DNA from: Pycnopodia helianthoides
Taxonomy: Eukaryota; Echinodermata; Asteroidea; Forcipulatida; Asteriidae
NCBI GenBank assembly: GCA_032158295.1
Contig: CM063248.1
Coordinates: 21,539,273 to 21,603,272 of the forward strand
DNA: 64,000 bases
Direction: 5' to 3'
This document shows positions 45,225 to 55,790 of this stretch, piece by piece (position 1 is the stretch's first letter; each line of letters opens with the position of its first letter). Position numbers and translations under genes: made by a program. The notes under the pieces are model-generated. The model worked only from the letters and a program-made list of their open reading frames with translations, had not been told where the DNA came from and did not search any database.

Positions 45225-45509
45225 ACAAACATACAAGGTACCTACCTTTTAAATGTCGGATTTACATAAACACCTTGTAAGTTTTGCAAAAAATTCCAAA
45301 TTATCCTTTGGGGTATACGCCCAACACCTCTAAAAACGTCCTAAATAGACACAAACTTTCACTTTTCTTTGAGTGTACACATTAAGACTAATCTTTAAAA
45401 TTATGAAAAAGGTTTCATTTACCTTCTTACAGTAGAAATGAGTGTACACATTAAGACTAATCTTTAAAATTATGAAAAAGGTTTCATTTACCTTCTTACA
45501 GTAGAAATG
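45225..45509. other. Inverted-duplication spacer, right copy, with 69-bp tandem duplication
   Basis: Reverse complement of 4,351-4,596. The block from GAGTGTACACATTAAGAC to CTTACAGTAGAAATG is present twice in tandem (starts 45,371 and 45,440), while the left arm has it once. Confidence 0.85.
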
Positions 45510-47930
45510 TCGTCCTTGTTATGATGTAAGTTAGGCCAGTTACAGGAGGATGGGTTCAGTGAGTCGTTGCATAGTCAAAAAGATGTTCTGACTTCAATGA
45601 GCAGATATAGGACGCTGGGTTCAGTGAGTCCTTGCATAGTCATAAAGATGTTCTGACTTCAATGAGCAGATATAGGATGCTGGGTTCAGTGAGTCCTTGC
45701 ATAGTCATAAAGATGTTCTGACTTCAATGAGCAGATACAGGAGGCTTGGTTCAGTAACTTGTTGCATGTTCCTCAAGATGTTATGATGTCACTAAGCAGA
45801 TACAGGAGGATGGGTTTAGTGCTCATCATTGTATGTTCCTCAAGATGTTATGATGTCAGTGAGCTGATACAGGAGAGTGAGTCGTTCAGTGAGTCGTTCC
45901 ATGTTCCTCAAGATGTTATGATGTCAGTAAGCAGATAGAGGAGGCTGGTTTCAGTGAGTCATTGCATATTCCTCATCAAGATGAGTTGCATGTTCCTCAA
46001 GATGTTATGATGTCAGTGAGCTGATACAGGAGGCTGGGTTCATGAGTCGTTGCATATTCCTCAAGATGTTATGATGTCAGTGAGCTGATACAGGAGGTTT
46101 GGTTCAGTGAGTGGTTGCATATTGCTCTAGATGTTATGATGTCATAAGTGAGCTGATACAGGAGGCTGGGTTCATTAAGTCATTGCATATTGCTCTAGAT
46201 GTTATGATGTCAGTAAGCTGATACTGAAGCCTGGGTACAGGAGGCTGGGTTCATGAGCCGTTGCATATTCCTCAAGATGTTATGATGTCAGTGAGCTGAT
46301 ACGGGAGGTTTGGTTCAGTGAGTGGTTGCATATTGCTCTAGATGTTATGATGTCATAAGTGAGCTGATACAGGAGGCTGGGTTCATTAAGTCATTGCATA
46401 TTGCTCTAGATGTTATGATGTCAGTGAGCTGATACTGAAGCCTGGGTTCAGTGAGTTGTTGCATATTGCTCAAGATGTTATGATTTCAGTGAGCTGATAC
46501 AGGAGGCTGGTTTCATGAGTTGTTGCATATTCCTCAAGATGTTATGATGTCAGTTAGCTGATACGGGAGGTTTGGTTCAGTGAGTGGTTGCATATTGCTT
46601 TAGATGTTATGATATCAGTGAGCAGATACAGGAGGCTGGGTTCAGTGAGTCGTTCGGAGGCTTGGTTCAGTGAGTCGTTGCATATTGCTCAAGATGTTAT
46701 GATGTCAGTGAGCTGATACAGGAGGCTGGGTTCATGAGTGGTTGCATATTCCTTAAGATGTTATGATGTCAGTGAGCTGATACGGGAGGTTTGGTTCAGT
46801 GAGTGGTTGCATATTGCTATAGATGTTATGATGTCATAAGTGAGCTGATACAGGAGGCTGGGTTCATGAGTTGTTGCATATTCCTCAAGATGTTATGATG
46901 TCAGTTAGCTGATACGGGAGGTTTGGTTCAGTGAGTGGTTGCATATTGCTTTAGATGTTATGATATCAGTGAGCAGATACAGGAGGCTGGGTTCAGTGAG
47001 TCGTTCGGAGGCTTGGTTCAGTGAGTCGTTGCATATTGCTCAAGATGTTATGATGTCAGTGAGCTGATACAGGAGGCTGGGTTCATGAGTGGTTCCATAT
47101 TCCTTAAGATGTTATGATGTCAGTGAGCTGATACGGGAGGTTTGGTTCAGTGAGTGGTTGCATATTGCTATAGATGTTATGATGTCATAAGTGAGCTGAT
47201 ACAGGAGGCTTGGTTTAGTGAGTTGTTGCATATTCCTCAAAATGTTATGATGTCAGTGGGCAGATACAGGAGGTTTGGTCCAGTGACTCCTTGCATATTG
47301 CTTTAGATGTTATGATATCAGTGAGCAGATACAGGAGGCTGGGTTCAGTGAGTCGTTTGAAGGCTTGGTTCAGTGAGTCGTTGCATATTCCTCAAGATGT
47401 TATGATGTCAGTGAGCAGATACAGGATGGCTGGGTTCAGTGAGTCGTTCGGAGGCTTGGTTCAATGAGTCGTTGCATATTGCTCAAGATGTTATGATGTC
47501 AGTGAGCAGATACAGGAGGCTGGATACAGTGAGTCCTGCATATTCCTCAAGATGTTATGATTTCAGTGAGCTGATACAGGAGGCTTGGTTCAGTGAGTAG
47601 TTGCATATTGCTCTAGATGTTATGATTTCAGTGAGCTGATACAGGAGGCTGGGTAATTCACTGAGTCGTTGCATATTGCTCTAGATATTAGGATATCAGT
47701 GAGCTGATACAGGAGGCAGGGTTCAGTTAGTCGTTCCATTTCCATATTCCTCAAGAAGTTATGATATCAGTGAGCAGATACAAAGGCTGGATACAGTGAG
47801 TCCTGCATATTCCTCAAGATGTTATGATATCAGTGAGCTGATACAGGAGGCAGGGTTCAGTGAGTCGTTGCATATTGCTCTGATATTATTTCAATAAGCA
47901 GACATAGGATGAAACTTGTTGCATATTCTG
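45510..47930 (-). repeat. 65-bp tandem array, right copy
   Basis: About 36 units read AAGATGTTATGATGTCAGTG, AGCTGATACAGGAGGCTGGG, TTCAGTGAGTCGTTGCATAT. They are more variable than the left array. Several higher-order blocks recur, for example one with GTTCGGAGGCTTGGTTCAGT at 46,650, 47,003 and 47,450, and a unit with GATGTCATAAGTGAGCTG. No coding frame persists. Confidence 0.93.
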
Positions 47931-48167
47931 TAAAGTAGAATACAGAGATCTTTGAGTGATTTTCAAATTCATTCACAACATGTGTACATCATGTATCATG
48001 TCTTGAGACTCAATTAAAGTCATAAATGGAGGGAAACAAGGTAGACAACTTTAAAATATTGACTTATTTGTTTTGAGATGAACAAAGAAAACTTGACTAG
48101 AATGGGATTTGACCCTACAACTTTCTCAATTTGCTGGTGCTCTTCTAAAATTGTATTTAAAATATTT
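47931..48167 (-). other. Unique flank of the inverted duplication, right copy
   Basis: Reverse complement of 3,350-3,620, including AATTCATTCACAACATGTG and CATGTATCATGTCTTGAGAC. A tRNA T-arm remnant (GACTAGAATGGGATTTGACC) lies at 48,097-48,120 on the minus strand. Confidence 0.85.
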
Positions 48168-48374
48168 ACCCAGTCAGTTTCCCTTGTGGTTTATTACTTG
48201 ACATTTAAATTGAAAAAGTCGCATCCCCTCAAGGTGATCCCGTGGCTGCTGCTTCCCAGGTTGTATCGTAAACTTGGGTGTGATCCCTGGCTACACGGCA
48301 GTTAACGGTTGTATGGCTTCTGACTGGCACCCCCGAACAAAGATATTGACAAAATAGGGAGACCGCCAATATAG

Positions 48375-48446
48375 GGCTAGATAGCTCAGTTGGTAGAGCG
48401 CCGGTACGTTAATCCGGAGGTCGTTGGTTCAAATCCCGCTCTAGTC
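48375..48446 (+). tRNA. tRNA-Asn(GTT)-like sequence, tandem copy 1
   Basis: A cloverleaf can be drawn. The acceptor is GGCTAGA/TCTAGTC (seven pairs, one G-T), the D stem GCTC/GAGC, the anticodon stem CCGGT/TCCGG (one T-T mismatch), the loop ACGTTAA with anticodon GTT, and the T arm GTTGG-TTCAAAT-CCCGC with one mismatch. Box A (TAGCTCAGTTGG) and box B (GGTTCAAATCC) of a pol III promoter are good, and a TTTTT run follows at 48,450. The universal T33 is C. It is therefore probably a tRNA-derived SINE head or pseudogene rather than a working tRNA. Confidence 0.6.
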
Positions 48447-48691
48447 AATTTTTCTTTGTTCAACCCCCATACTATTTGAAATTTACCCAGTCAGTTTCCC
48501 TTGTGGTTTATTACTTGACATTTAAATTGAAAAAGTCGCATCCCCTCAAGGTGATCCCATGGCTGCTGCTTCCCAGGTTGTATCGTAAACTTGGGTGTGA
48601 TCCCTGGCTACACGGCAGTTAACGGTTGTATGGCTTCTGACTGGCACCCCCGAACAAAGATATTGACAAAATAGGGAGACCGCCAATATAG

Positions 48692-48763
48692 GGCTAGATA
48701 GCTCAGTTGGTAGAGCGCCGGTACGTTAATCCGGAGGTCGTTGGTTCAAATCCCGCTCTAGTC
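48692..48763 (+). tRNA. tRNA-Asn(GTT)-like sequence, tandem copy 2
   Basis: Identical to copy 1 over the whole 72 nt, 317 bp downstream. The same C33 and T-stem mismatch are present, so these changes predate the tandem amplification. Confidence 0.6.
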
Positions 48764-49008
48764 AATTTTTCTTTGTTCAACCCCCATACTATTTGAAATT
48801 TACCCAGTCAGTTTCCCTTGTGGTTTATTACTTGACATTTAAATTGAAAAAGTCGCATCCCCTCAAGGTGATCCCGTGGCTGCTGCTTCCCAGGTTGTAT
48901 CGTAAACTTGGGTGTGATCCCTGGCTACACGGCAGTTAACGGTTGTATGGCTTCTGACTGGCACCCCCGAACAAAGATATTGACAAAATAGGGAGACCGC
49001 CAATATAG

Positions 49009-49080
49009 GGCTAGATAGCTCAGTTGGTAGAGCGCCGGTACGTTAATCCGGAGGTCGTTGGTTCAAATCCCGCTCTAGTC
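49009..49080 (+). tRNA. tRNA-Asn(GTT)-like sequence, tandem copy 3
   Basis: Identical to copies 1 and 2, 317 bp further on, with pol III boxes A and B and a downstream T run. Confidence 0.6.
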
Positions 49081-49165
49081 AATTTTTCTTTGTTCAACCC
49101 CCATACTATTTGAAATTTACCCAGTCAGTTTCCCTTGTGGTTTATTACTTGACATTTAAAATATT

Positions 49166-50868
49166 TAAACAAATATTCAGTAATAAATCACAAGGGAAAC
49201 TAACTGGGTAAAAGGTCCCCCAGCGAACATTCTCGATATTTTAGTAGCCTTATAACAAGCATAGAGAAATTGTACAAGGGCATGTATAGCACAGAAATCC
49301 ACAGCTTCCACTACATACACTGTGAACGTGTACTGAGTTGGAGTCTAGCCAAGTTTTCTTTATGAATATGGATATTATCTACAGCCAATCACAGCGTGCT
49401 GATAGATGGACTTTGCACCGTGTGGTAGCCTTGATCAAGGCGTTGGAGTTGTCTTCATTTATTTATTTTTTCTTTGAGCCCCACTACCCGCGTGTGTGTG
49501 TACGTGTGTATAGATACAGCACTCTGGTATAGGTGTGCGCCTGCTCTGTGTGTATATGCATGGTGTATGCGTGTAAACTGAATCAACGCCTTGACGGTTC
49601 TGTGTTGAAGCCATCAGGTCATTACTATAATGCGCACGGAAGACAAGACCCAATTGGTCAGTGGAAGTCATGTTTAATAAATAGACGCTGTTTTTTTGTG
49701 CACTCACATCGCGTCACGCGCTCAGAAAGCATGACCAACACATGAGGGAAGCTCCTGATTGGACGTCAAAAAATGAATAACTCATTAACTTAATTTTCAT
49801 CCTGCGTTGTCAGCAATAGATCTGACGAATTATTTGAATATTCATGATCTGCATACCAGCATATTTCATAGAGCCCCCCATTTTCGTCCAATAGTGGACG
49901 AAATATAAAGAAACACATAGATACAGACGGTGCAAGGCTGTCGGCCTGACGGCCTCCGCATGCGGACAGTAATATGAGTGCGCATGACCTGCGCACAGTA
50001 GTAGTACGGGCGTCGTGCGAGGTGATACACACATTATGCACAGTACGTGCTGGTGTACAGTAAACATTTTATGGTGGGTTTTACGGCGTCTTTTTGGAGT
50101 GAAAACTGCGACTGCCTTACCGTGTGGCTGCATGCACCATACAAACAAGTGGTCGTATGTACATGTACATGTATCGGTCTGTGCCGCGAGCACGGTGCGT
50201 GTGACGCATGGGTGGTAGACAGTGAGCAACAACAACGATCGCAGCTGTGATGGCAGAACAAATGTTCGGACATTTCGAAACATTTCATGAGCTAAAAAAA
50301 CTGAGACTTGACCACCGGAGACTTGACCACCGTAGGCCTTCCCACTTCTATAAATTGTGACAATATTGTTTTCTCAGGACCAGAGCAGAATTGTTGGTAA
50401 TAATAAAGTTTTGACTCGCCCGCTGATGTTTTGAATCTAATTTCGAAAAACAGAATGAGAGAAATTCTTGACAAAATCTGTTACGGTAATTTTCGTTTCT
50501 TTTATGTTATTTCCCCTCTTTGATTCATCCGTTGAAACACTTGCTTGCTCTATGGTTGAAACAGCTTGCCAGTTTACAGATCCCACACGGCTAATTGCGA
50601 TGGGGGCATCCATGCGATAACGAAGGGAGTGGTATGGTTCCTAGAGTTTATTTCACCTTTCGGTGTTAAGAATTACACACAAAAACATGGGGTATCCGAC
50701 TAACACATGCAACTTGCGTCTTATTTTGGGATATATTAATACTAGTTGCATCGGAGTCAACAATGTTTTCATGTCTTTCTACAACATTGTTAAATTTTAG
50801 AAATATTTTTGTCATGTTTTTTTAAGGGAAAAACATTCAATTCAGCCCATATTTTATACAAATGTGGT
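49166..50868. other. Intergenic region, no gene recognised
   Basis: It begins with an inverted echo of the 317-bp unit end (ATAAATCACAAGGGAAACTA, then ACTGGG at about 49,180-49,207). A short TG-rich stretch lies near 49,490-49,560. Overlapping open frames near 49.8-50.3 kb on both strands (up to 157 codons) lack recognisable domains and are Cys/His-rich through base composition. Confidence 0.5.
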
Positions 50869-50900
50869 GCACGGCTTGATTTACAGTAAACAAGCCGTGC
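50869..50900. other. Small perfect hairpin
   Basis: GCACGGCTTG and CAAGCCGTGC form a perfect 10-bp stem with a 12-nt loop. The words ACGGCTTG and GCCGTG recur up to 50,965, so this may be part of a degenerate short repeat. Confidence 0.6.
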
Positions 50901-50984
50901 ATAAAAAAAATAGGCCGTGTTTTCAGAAAATTGGCTGTGCAAAACACGGCTGCACGGCTTGCTAGCTAAAACACTGTTTGTTCT

Positions 50985-51292
50985 ACATCCCAGCGAAGCT
51001 GGTGAGGACAAGCACAAAAAGCTAGAATATATGGGTGAGGACAAGCTCTTAGTTGTTCTACATCACAGCAAAGCTACATATATAGAGCATGGGTGAGGAC
51101 AAAATCTTTGTTATACATCTCATTAAAGCTAGAGTGTATGGGTGAATACAACCCAGCTATACACAATAGCCTTACGAACTTGCGCGTACTTAATATAATG
51201 CACATATGCAGCGACCTCCCATCACGCGTTGGGCCGGGTACCGGCGGGGCTGCCGGCTACCAACAACTGGCTGCGGGCTTTCCATGCTGCAG
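50985..51292 (-). repeat. Outer inverted repeat, right copy
   Basis: Reverse complement of the left copy (553-1,318): first the AAGCTCTTAGTTGTTCTACA-type tandem repeat (about three units), then CAACCCAGCTATACACAATA, then the GC-rich GACCTCCCATCACGCG and GGGTACCGGC. It ends at CTTTCCATGCTG. Confidence 0.8.
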
Positions 51293-51955
51293 GCCTGTAG
51301 AGTGGACCATTGAAAAAAAAAGCAGAAAAAAATACATCCATGTAGGAATGATAATGGGAGTGGAGCTCCGCGTGCTGAAACTCTTGATAGATGCTCGAAA
51401 AAACTAACGTTCTAAATAGAAATTGACGTAATAGTAGACCAGCCAACTTTTAAAAAGTCCTTTAGAAAAAAATCCACGGCATAGTTTGTTAATGGCTGGC
51501 ATCCATGCTAGATCTATTGTTAATAGCAAGGGGGAGACGATTAGGGTGGATGCCACCCTCAATTTTGAATTTAAGGTCATTCTGAGGTCAAAAGGTCAAA
51601 AAAGGTCAAATTGGGGATTTTTTGATTTTGCACCAAATTTGACCCTAAGTGGTAGCTCTGTCTATAAAATGTATTTTTATCATCATATTGACATATCAAG
51701 CCTGTAAAACTAAGGGTTATTCTTTTATCTTGTACACAAATGTATAGTAAAATGAAAACTAAAGGTGTAATTTTCTCAAAAAGTGCATATCTTCAGTATA
51801 CCGAATAAGTTTGCACTCCCTATCTCAAGGGTGCATATATTTGTTTCAAAAAACTTTTTTTCTGAAGGTTAATATACCCAGGCAGTTTTTAATCCAATTT
51901 TTTAATTTTGTTTCACACCTTTTTGTATGGTGTAATGAGACAAGAAGGTTTGTTA
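51293..51955. other. Intergenic sequence, no gene recognised
   Basis: Contains repeated AGGTCAAAAGGTCAAA words at 51,590-51,610 but no supported gene. Confidence 0.5.
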
Positions 51956-51957
51956 TA

Positions 51958-52152
51958 CCTCTGTCTTGAATGCTGTTTTTTTATTGGCCCAGAACGATCA
52001 CATGAGCGGGCAACAAATATCCATGTACCACTCTCCTCTCACGCGCGCGTGTCGTACAACTTTCTGTGCAGCAAAGGATCGAGATTATCATCGTTTCGAT
52101 GAAACTGGAGTCCTTCACTGAGGAAAATATTACTAAGAATTCAAGACAGAGG
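51958..52152. mobile_element. Short TA-flanked inverted-repeat element, 195 bp
   Basis: Starts CCTCTGTCTTGAAT and ends with the exact inverse ATTCAAGACAGAGG, flanked on both sides by TA (51,956-51,957 and 52,153-52,154). This fits a Tc1/mariner-type miniature element. It carries no coding sequence. Confidence 0.7.
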
Positions 52153-52230
52153 TATATCAAAATAATTGTTGCTTGTGCGGTGACATGGTCCAAGGGTTTT
52201 GTACACCCTCGGGGGCAAAATGGAAATGAC

Positions 52231-53476
52231 CTAGTCGTCCTCCCCAGCCGATTCATCAGAGCGTGACTGGTGGGTTGAACCAAACGAGTGGGAATCGCCC
52301 GGCACCCCGGGCCCCACTGGCTGCGCCATGGCGTGAGCAGCGGGCTGGCTGCTTTCGTCGGAAAACGCCATCGATGGATGGGTGCTCAATGCTGACTGGG
52401 ACTCCGAGGCCCGGCTGAGTGTGTGCGGGATAACCCCGCGTGCCTGGGCCAACCAGCCGTGGCCTATAACTGACGGTTGCGGGTCCATGCCAGTCACCCC
52501 GACCGGGTCGGCCATTATGGTCGGCGGACGGGCGGCCGAGAGAGCAGGCAGGGAGGCCGATATGTTCTGGAAGGCATGTAAAAATTCTGCCTTACACACC
52601 ATATCCTCTGCACGGTAGCGCTTACCGTGGCATGAACGCCCCGAGGCCTCCTCTGAGTCCAAAAAAGAAGATCGGGCGCGCCCGTGACTTGCCCGTGACT
52701 TGCCCATGACTTGTCCGTGACTTCTTCGAGGACACCTCGGACGACGGCAACGCCTGGGGCATGGGCACTCCCGAGCACCGGAGAAATTCTGATGTCGTGG
52801 TGGGTCCATCGGAGTGTGACAGTACCGATCCCGGAGCCCCGGAGAGCTCTTGGTCGGACCGCTCCATTACCCAAAAGCCCGCCCCGGTGTACCGCGCCCC
52901 CAGCCCCATGGGTGGAGGGTCGGCTGCACGGCCCGGGTACCTGCTCAATAGTTCCCTTTGTTCCACTGTGGCTACTGCCACTGGGCCCAGGGAACGCAGG
53001 TGGCTCGAACCCACTGAAATGTGGTGGCTTGTTGCATCTGACAGCTCCACGTTCGGGGTTGAGTCGGAGGGAGTCTGGCGGGTACTCCCGCACGGCTTGC
53101 CCTGTCGACCCTTCTTTGGCTTCGCGCCAGCAATCACGGTCGGAACCCGACCTTTGCCGGCCTTAGCCTTTCGTTTGGAAGCCCCATTTACCCGAATAGG
53201 TGGTCGCCGCACGGCCTGATGAGCGATGGGGGTAGCTACTGAACAGGGGGGACAAGGGTTGATAATTCCCGCCGAACAATGCGGGCCAGTCATTGCTGAG
53301 CAGAATGCCCCATGTTCAGGGGTTGAATGGAGGGCTTTGCAACCCGCCACAAGAATTTTTATTTTGAACCTTGCCATACGCGGTCCCCGTTCATTTGGCA
53401 GTCCCATGTTAAATGACCGGAGAGGAAGACTGTGTCCAGTCCCCTCTCCGGCCAATGGAACTGCCCACGCCCGCAA
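52231..53476 (-). pseudogene. DIRS-like retrotransposon gag N-terminal part, frameshifted
   Basis: On the minus strand a likely start (MGLPNERGPRMARFK, near 53,409) follows a promoter-like region and leader. The protein has a Cys-rich patch (CKALHSTPEHGAFC, then CPPC), a basic KRKAKAGKGR and KPKKGRQGK stretch, then low-complexity Pro/Ser. The reading continues in other frames through KRYRAEDMVCKAEFLHAFQN to an acidic end (DESAGEDD) at 52,231. At least two frame changes break it, one within a short tandem repeat of CCCGTGACTTG (52,680-52,724). I infer gag from its position and composition; no catalytic motif exists to prove it. Confidence 0.55.
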
Positions 53477-53700
53477 CCAAGAGCGGCTGTGGGTGCTGGG
53501 CAGGAGCAGACTGATTAGACAGCGGAGTCACACTATCAGTGCAGTCACCCGAGAATTTGGCTTGTCCCGGGGAAGTGTCTTTCCCCAGGTAAAACCAAGC
53601 CGGTTCTCCCCAAACATTTCATATTGCTACAACGCGTCACTGTTTTATTTAATCTTTTCTACAAAAACTTATCTTGTAATATAACAGGAAATAAGAGTAA
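53477..53700 (-). other. 5' leader of partial DIRS-like copy B
   Basis: Lies between the promoter-like terminal region and the gag-like frame. It contains a potential minus-strand acceptor-like tract, but no coding sequence is supported. The corresponding leader in copy A is different. Confidence 0.4.
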
Positions 53701-53719
53701 CAATCAGAGCCTCGATTAG

Positions 53720-54150
53720 ATACGTCTTACCCGACCTGGCGCTAAGAGAAAAGAGGAAGCTCACAAGGCCTACATGCAGCGGGGCACTGTGGGTAGCTAT
53801 TGTAGGGTATATAACGTCGCGTGAGAACTATAAGGTCCTTAACAAACGTGATGGACAAAAGGTCGTTAAAAAATTTTTTTTAAAGCCTATAAAACAAAAT
53901 AATAAAATACAACTATCAGAAATTAATGTTTCCTTATGAAAATCAATTTTCAGATTTTCATAAGGAAACATTAATTTCTGATAGTTGTATTTTATTATTT
54001 TGTTTTATAGGCTTTAATTTTTTGTTTGTTAACGACCTTTTGTCCATCACGTTTGTTAAGGACCTTATAGTACTGAGCCGACGATAAAACTCTTAGTGGT
54101 AAATACCTGCCGGTAATAGAAACATGCAAATGTAGTTGCTCTACAGGTAA
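53720..54150 (-). promoter_or_regulatory. Promoter-like terminal region of DIRS-like copy B
   Basis: Shares order and words with 55,846-56,015: CTTCCTCTTTTCTCTTAGCG, a CACTGTGGG/CATTGTGGG motif, a TATA-like TTATATAC (about 53,807-53,814, minus strand), AAACTCTTAG and GCTCTACAGGTAAGT. Both copies are in the same orientation and each precedes gag- or RT-like sequence, so I infer the element's own promoter. A hairpin miniature element interrupts this copy upstream of the TATA-like box. Confidence 0.6.
53831..54067. mobile_element. Long-hairpin miniature element, 237 bp, TA-flanked
   Basis: Starts TAAGGTCCTTAACAAACGTG and ends with its inverse. Both arms are complementary over almost the full length (about 110 bp each) with a loop near 53,942-53,951 (CAATTTTCAG). 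TA is duplicated at 53,829-53,830 and 54,068-54,069. This fits a Tc1/mariner-type foldback MITE. Because the host promoter copy is broken exactly here, the insertion is younger than the DIRS-like copy. A transcript would form a nearly perfect double strand. Confidence 0.85.
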
Positions 54151-54154
54151 GTAG

Positions 54155-54270
54155 ACCAGCCTTTAACCAGTGTTTGAAGTGACGCAGAGTCTACACCAAC
54201 ATGGAAAATCTGTGCCATTACACAGACTTTCTCCCGTATTTGGAGTGACTCATAGTCTACATCAATATAT
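54155..54270 (-). repeat. Two 66-bp satellite units at DIRS-like copy junction
   Basis: TGTTTGAAGTGACGCAGAGT, then CTACACCAACATGG and a second unit sit between the RNase H-like end of copy A and the promoter of copy B. They create a chimeric open frame with the RNase H fragment. Similar units lie upstream of the promoter of copy A at 56,020. Confidence 0.85.
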
Positions 54271-55790
54271 GACGCACCCCACCCAGTCAGGGAGGCATCC
54301 GTAGCGATGGTAGTCGTGAGTTGGGACTGCACGAAAGACAGGCCCTGTGACACGTTCTCCTTTAGTAACCACCACTAGAGGTGTTGGAGAATATGGGGGC
54401 CTATAGGAACCTGATGGTTTATCGGGTGCAGTTTCGGCCGGTAAAAGGAGAGGATGTGTAGTTGGAGCGGGCGCATATGGAGCCTGCAAAAGGGTACTAG
54501 GTCCACCATACTAGCCATGATATTGCCGGTGCGGTTGATCGTTGAAAAAAGAGGTGGACGCGCTGTCGTAAATTTGACAGGTGCTCCTTTGTCGGTCGAG
54601 CGATCCCGGTCCGGAGATCGATCCTTGCCCCCCTATAAAGTCGGAAACTGTGTTGGGGCTAGTCCCGCAGTTGCCTCGAGGGCTCTGCGTACCTCCGCCT
54701 TTGAGTGACCTACGATGAGCCAGTCGTCTAGGTACATGTAAATCCTTGTCTGTGAAGTCTTGCTCCCAGGGTTTTCACGATCCTTGTGAAAACTCTGGGG
54801 GAAGTTGATAAGCTGAAGGGGAGGGTCGTGAACTCGTACGTCCTTTCCTTGTAGAGGAACCAAAGGAACCGTGATTGATTGGGGCGGACCGGCACGTGCA
54901 GGTACGTATCCTTTAGATCTATGGATGCCGCCCACGAAGGTGTCGGTACTGAGTCCAGGACCACCCGGAGGGTGTCCATTCGGAACCTTTTCGGCTTTAT
55001 AAATCTGTTGAGTGGTTTCAGATTTAAAATAGGGCGCCAGGCGCCGGCTTCCTTCTTGGGGGTCAGAAAGAAAACTGACATAAAGCCCATGAGTTCTTGG
55101 TTTGGGGGTACTACGCAGATGGCTAGTTTTTGTAATAGGGATTTTATCTCCCCCTCGAGTGCCACGCGTTTTTCCCGTAGTGTGGGAACTGGCGTCTGGC
55201 GGATCAATGTGCCCGACGGGGGGGTGCTTGTGAACTCTAGGACGTAGCCATCGCTGACTGTTTGAAGCACCCACTCGTTGGGGATGAGTCTCTTCCAGGA
55301 CCCTTGGAAGAGTTGCAGGTGGCCGCCTATGGGTCCGGAAGGGGGCCGTCTTAAGTGTATATGGAGTCACTTACGCCAACCTCCAAAGCGGGAGGTCGGC
55401 TGGGGCGACGGGTACTGAGGTTTGCGGGCTGGGAAGGGGGCTTGTGCACCCCGGGCAGCCGCCTGGGGTGCGGCCAGTCCGCCCCCCGGAACGCCTTGAA
55501 AGGGCGGCATTGGGGGATACGGAAGGTCGCCCTGGCTGTCTGGGGTTTGTTTCCACCTTGTGGCAGCTTGGGCTTGCGGAGGTTGATCTTTTCCGTAGCG
55601 TCTATGCATTTTGCCTTGGCCTCCATGGCCTCTTGGAACTTCTCACTAAAGAGGTCGGTTACCGTCCGATGTGTTCCGAGCCATACGTCTTTCCATAATG
55701 AAATCTTAAAAACACACTTCAAAAAAGACTCAAAAAAGACTCCAAAAAACACTTTCAAAAAACAGCTACACAAGCAAAAAAAACACACAC
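54270..55790 (-). pseudogene. DIRS-like retrotransposon gag C-end, reverse transcriptase and RNase H start
   Basis: Reading the minus strand there is a gag-end-like helix (FSEKFQEAMEAKAKCIDATE) and then RT motifs in order: SVFFLTPKKEAGAWRPILNL, SWAASIDLKDTYLHVP and FSLSTSPRVFTRIVKTLG. The catalytic YLDDWLIVGHS follows in another frame, after an indel near 54,750. Finally comes ATDASLTGWGASYI, the start of the RNase H domain. SIDLKD-Y-H, LS-SPRVFT and YLDDWL are typical of DIRS/Ngaro elements. The tyrosine recombinase is absent and the end is replaced by satellite. At least two frameshifts make it inactive. Confidence 0.85.

Larger units (their letters stand above)
44270..48180 (-). repeat. 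Right arm of the large inverted duplication
   Basis: The reverse complement reproduces the left arm (3,340-5,305) in full order: T-arm remnant and unique DNA, 65-bp array, spacer, and satellite edge. Differences are two extra satellite units near 45.1 kb, the hAT-like miniature element, a 69-bp duplication in the spacer and a threefold longer 65-bp array. Confidence 0.88.
48168..49165 (+). repeat. 317-bp tandem repeat, three units
   Basis: Three almost identical units run from ATTTACCCAGTCAGTTTCCC to CCCCCATACTATTTGAA. Each has 200 bp of unrelated sequence followed by a tRNA-like segment. I saw only one difference (CCCATGG against CCCGTGG in unit 2), so amplification is very recent or conversion is active. 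The array ends with a partial fourth unit at about 49,120-49,160. Confidence 0.95.

Noticed and set aside
49810..50283. 157-codon minus-strand frame as a secreted Cys-rich protein
   Set aside because: Overlapping frames on both strands are equally open, no signal peptide or domain pattern is convincing, and there are no splice or promoter clues.
52711..53219. Plus-strand open frames of about 150 codons
   Set aside because: They are shadows of the GC-rich gag-like sequence on the minus strand, which has the promoter-like region and leader in the right place.
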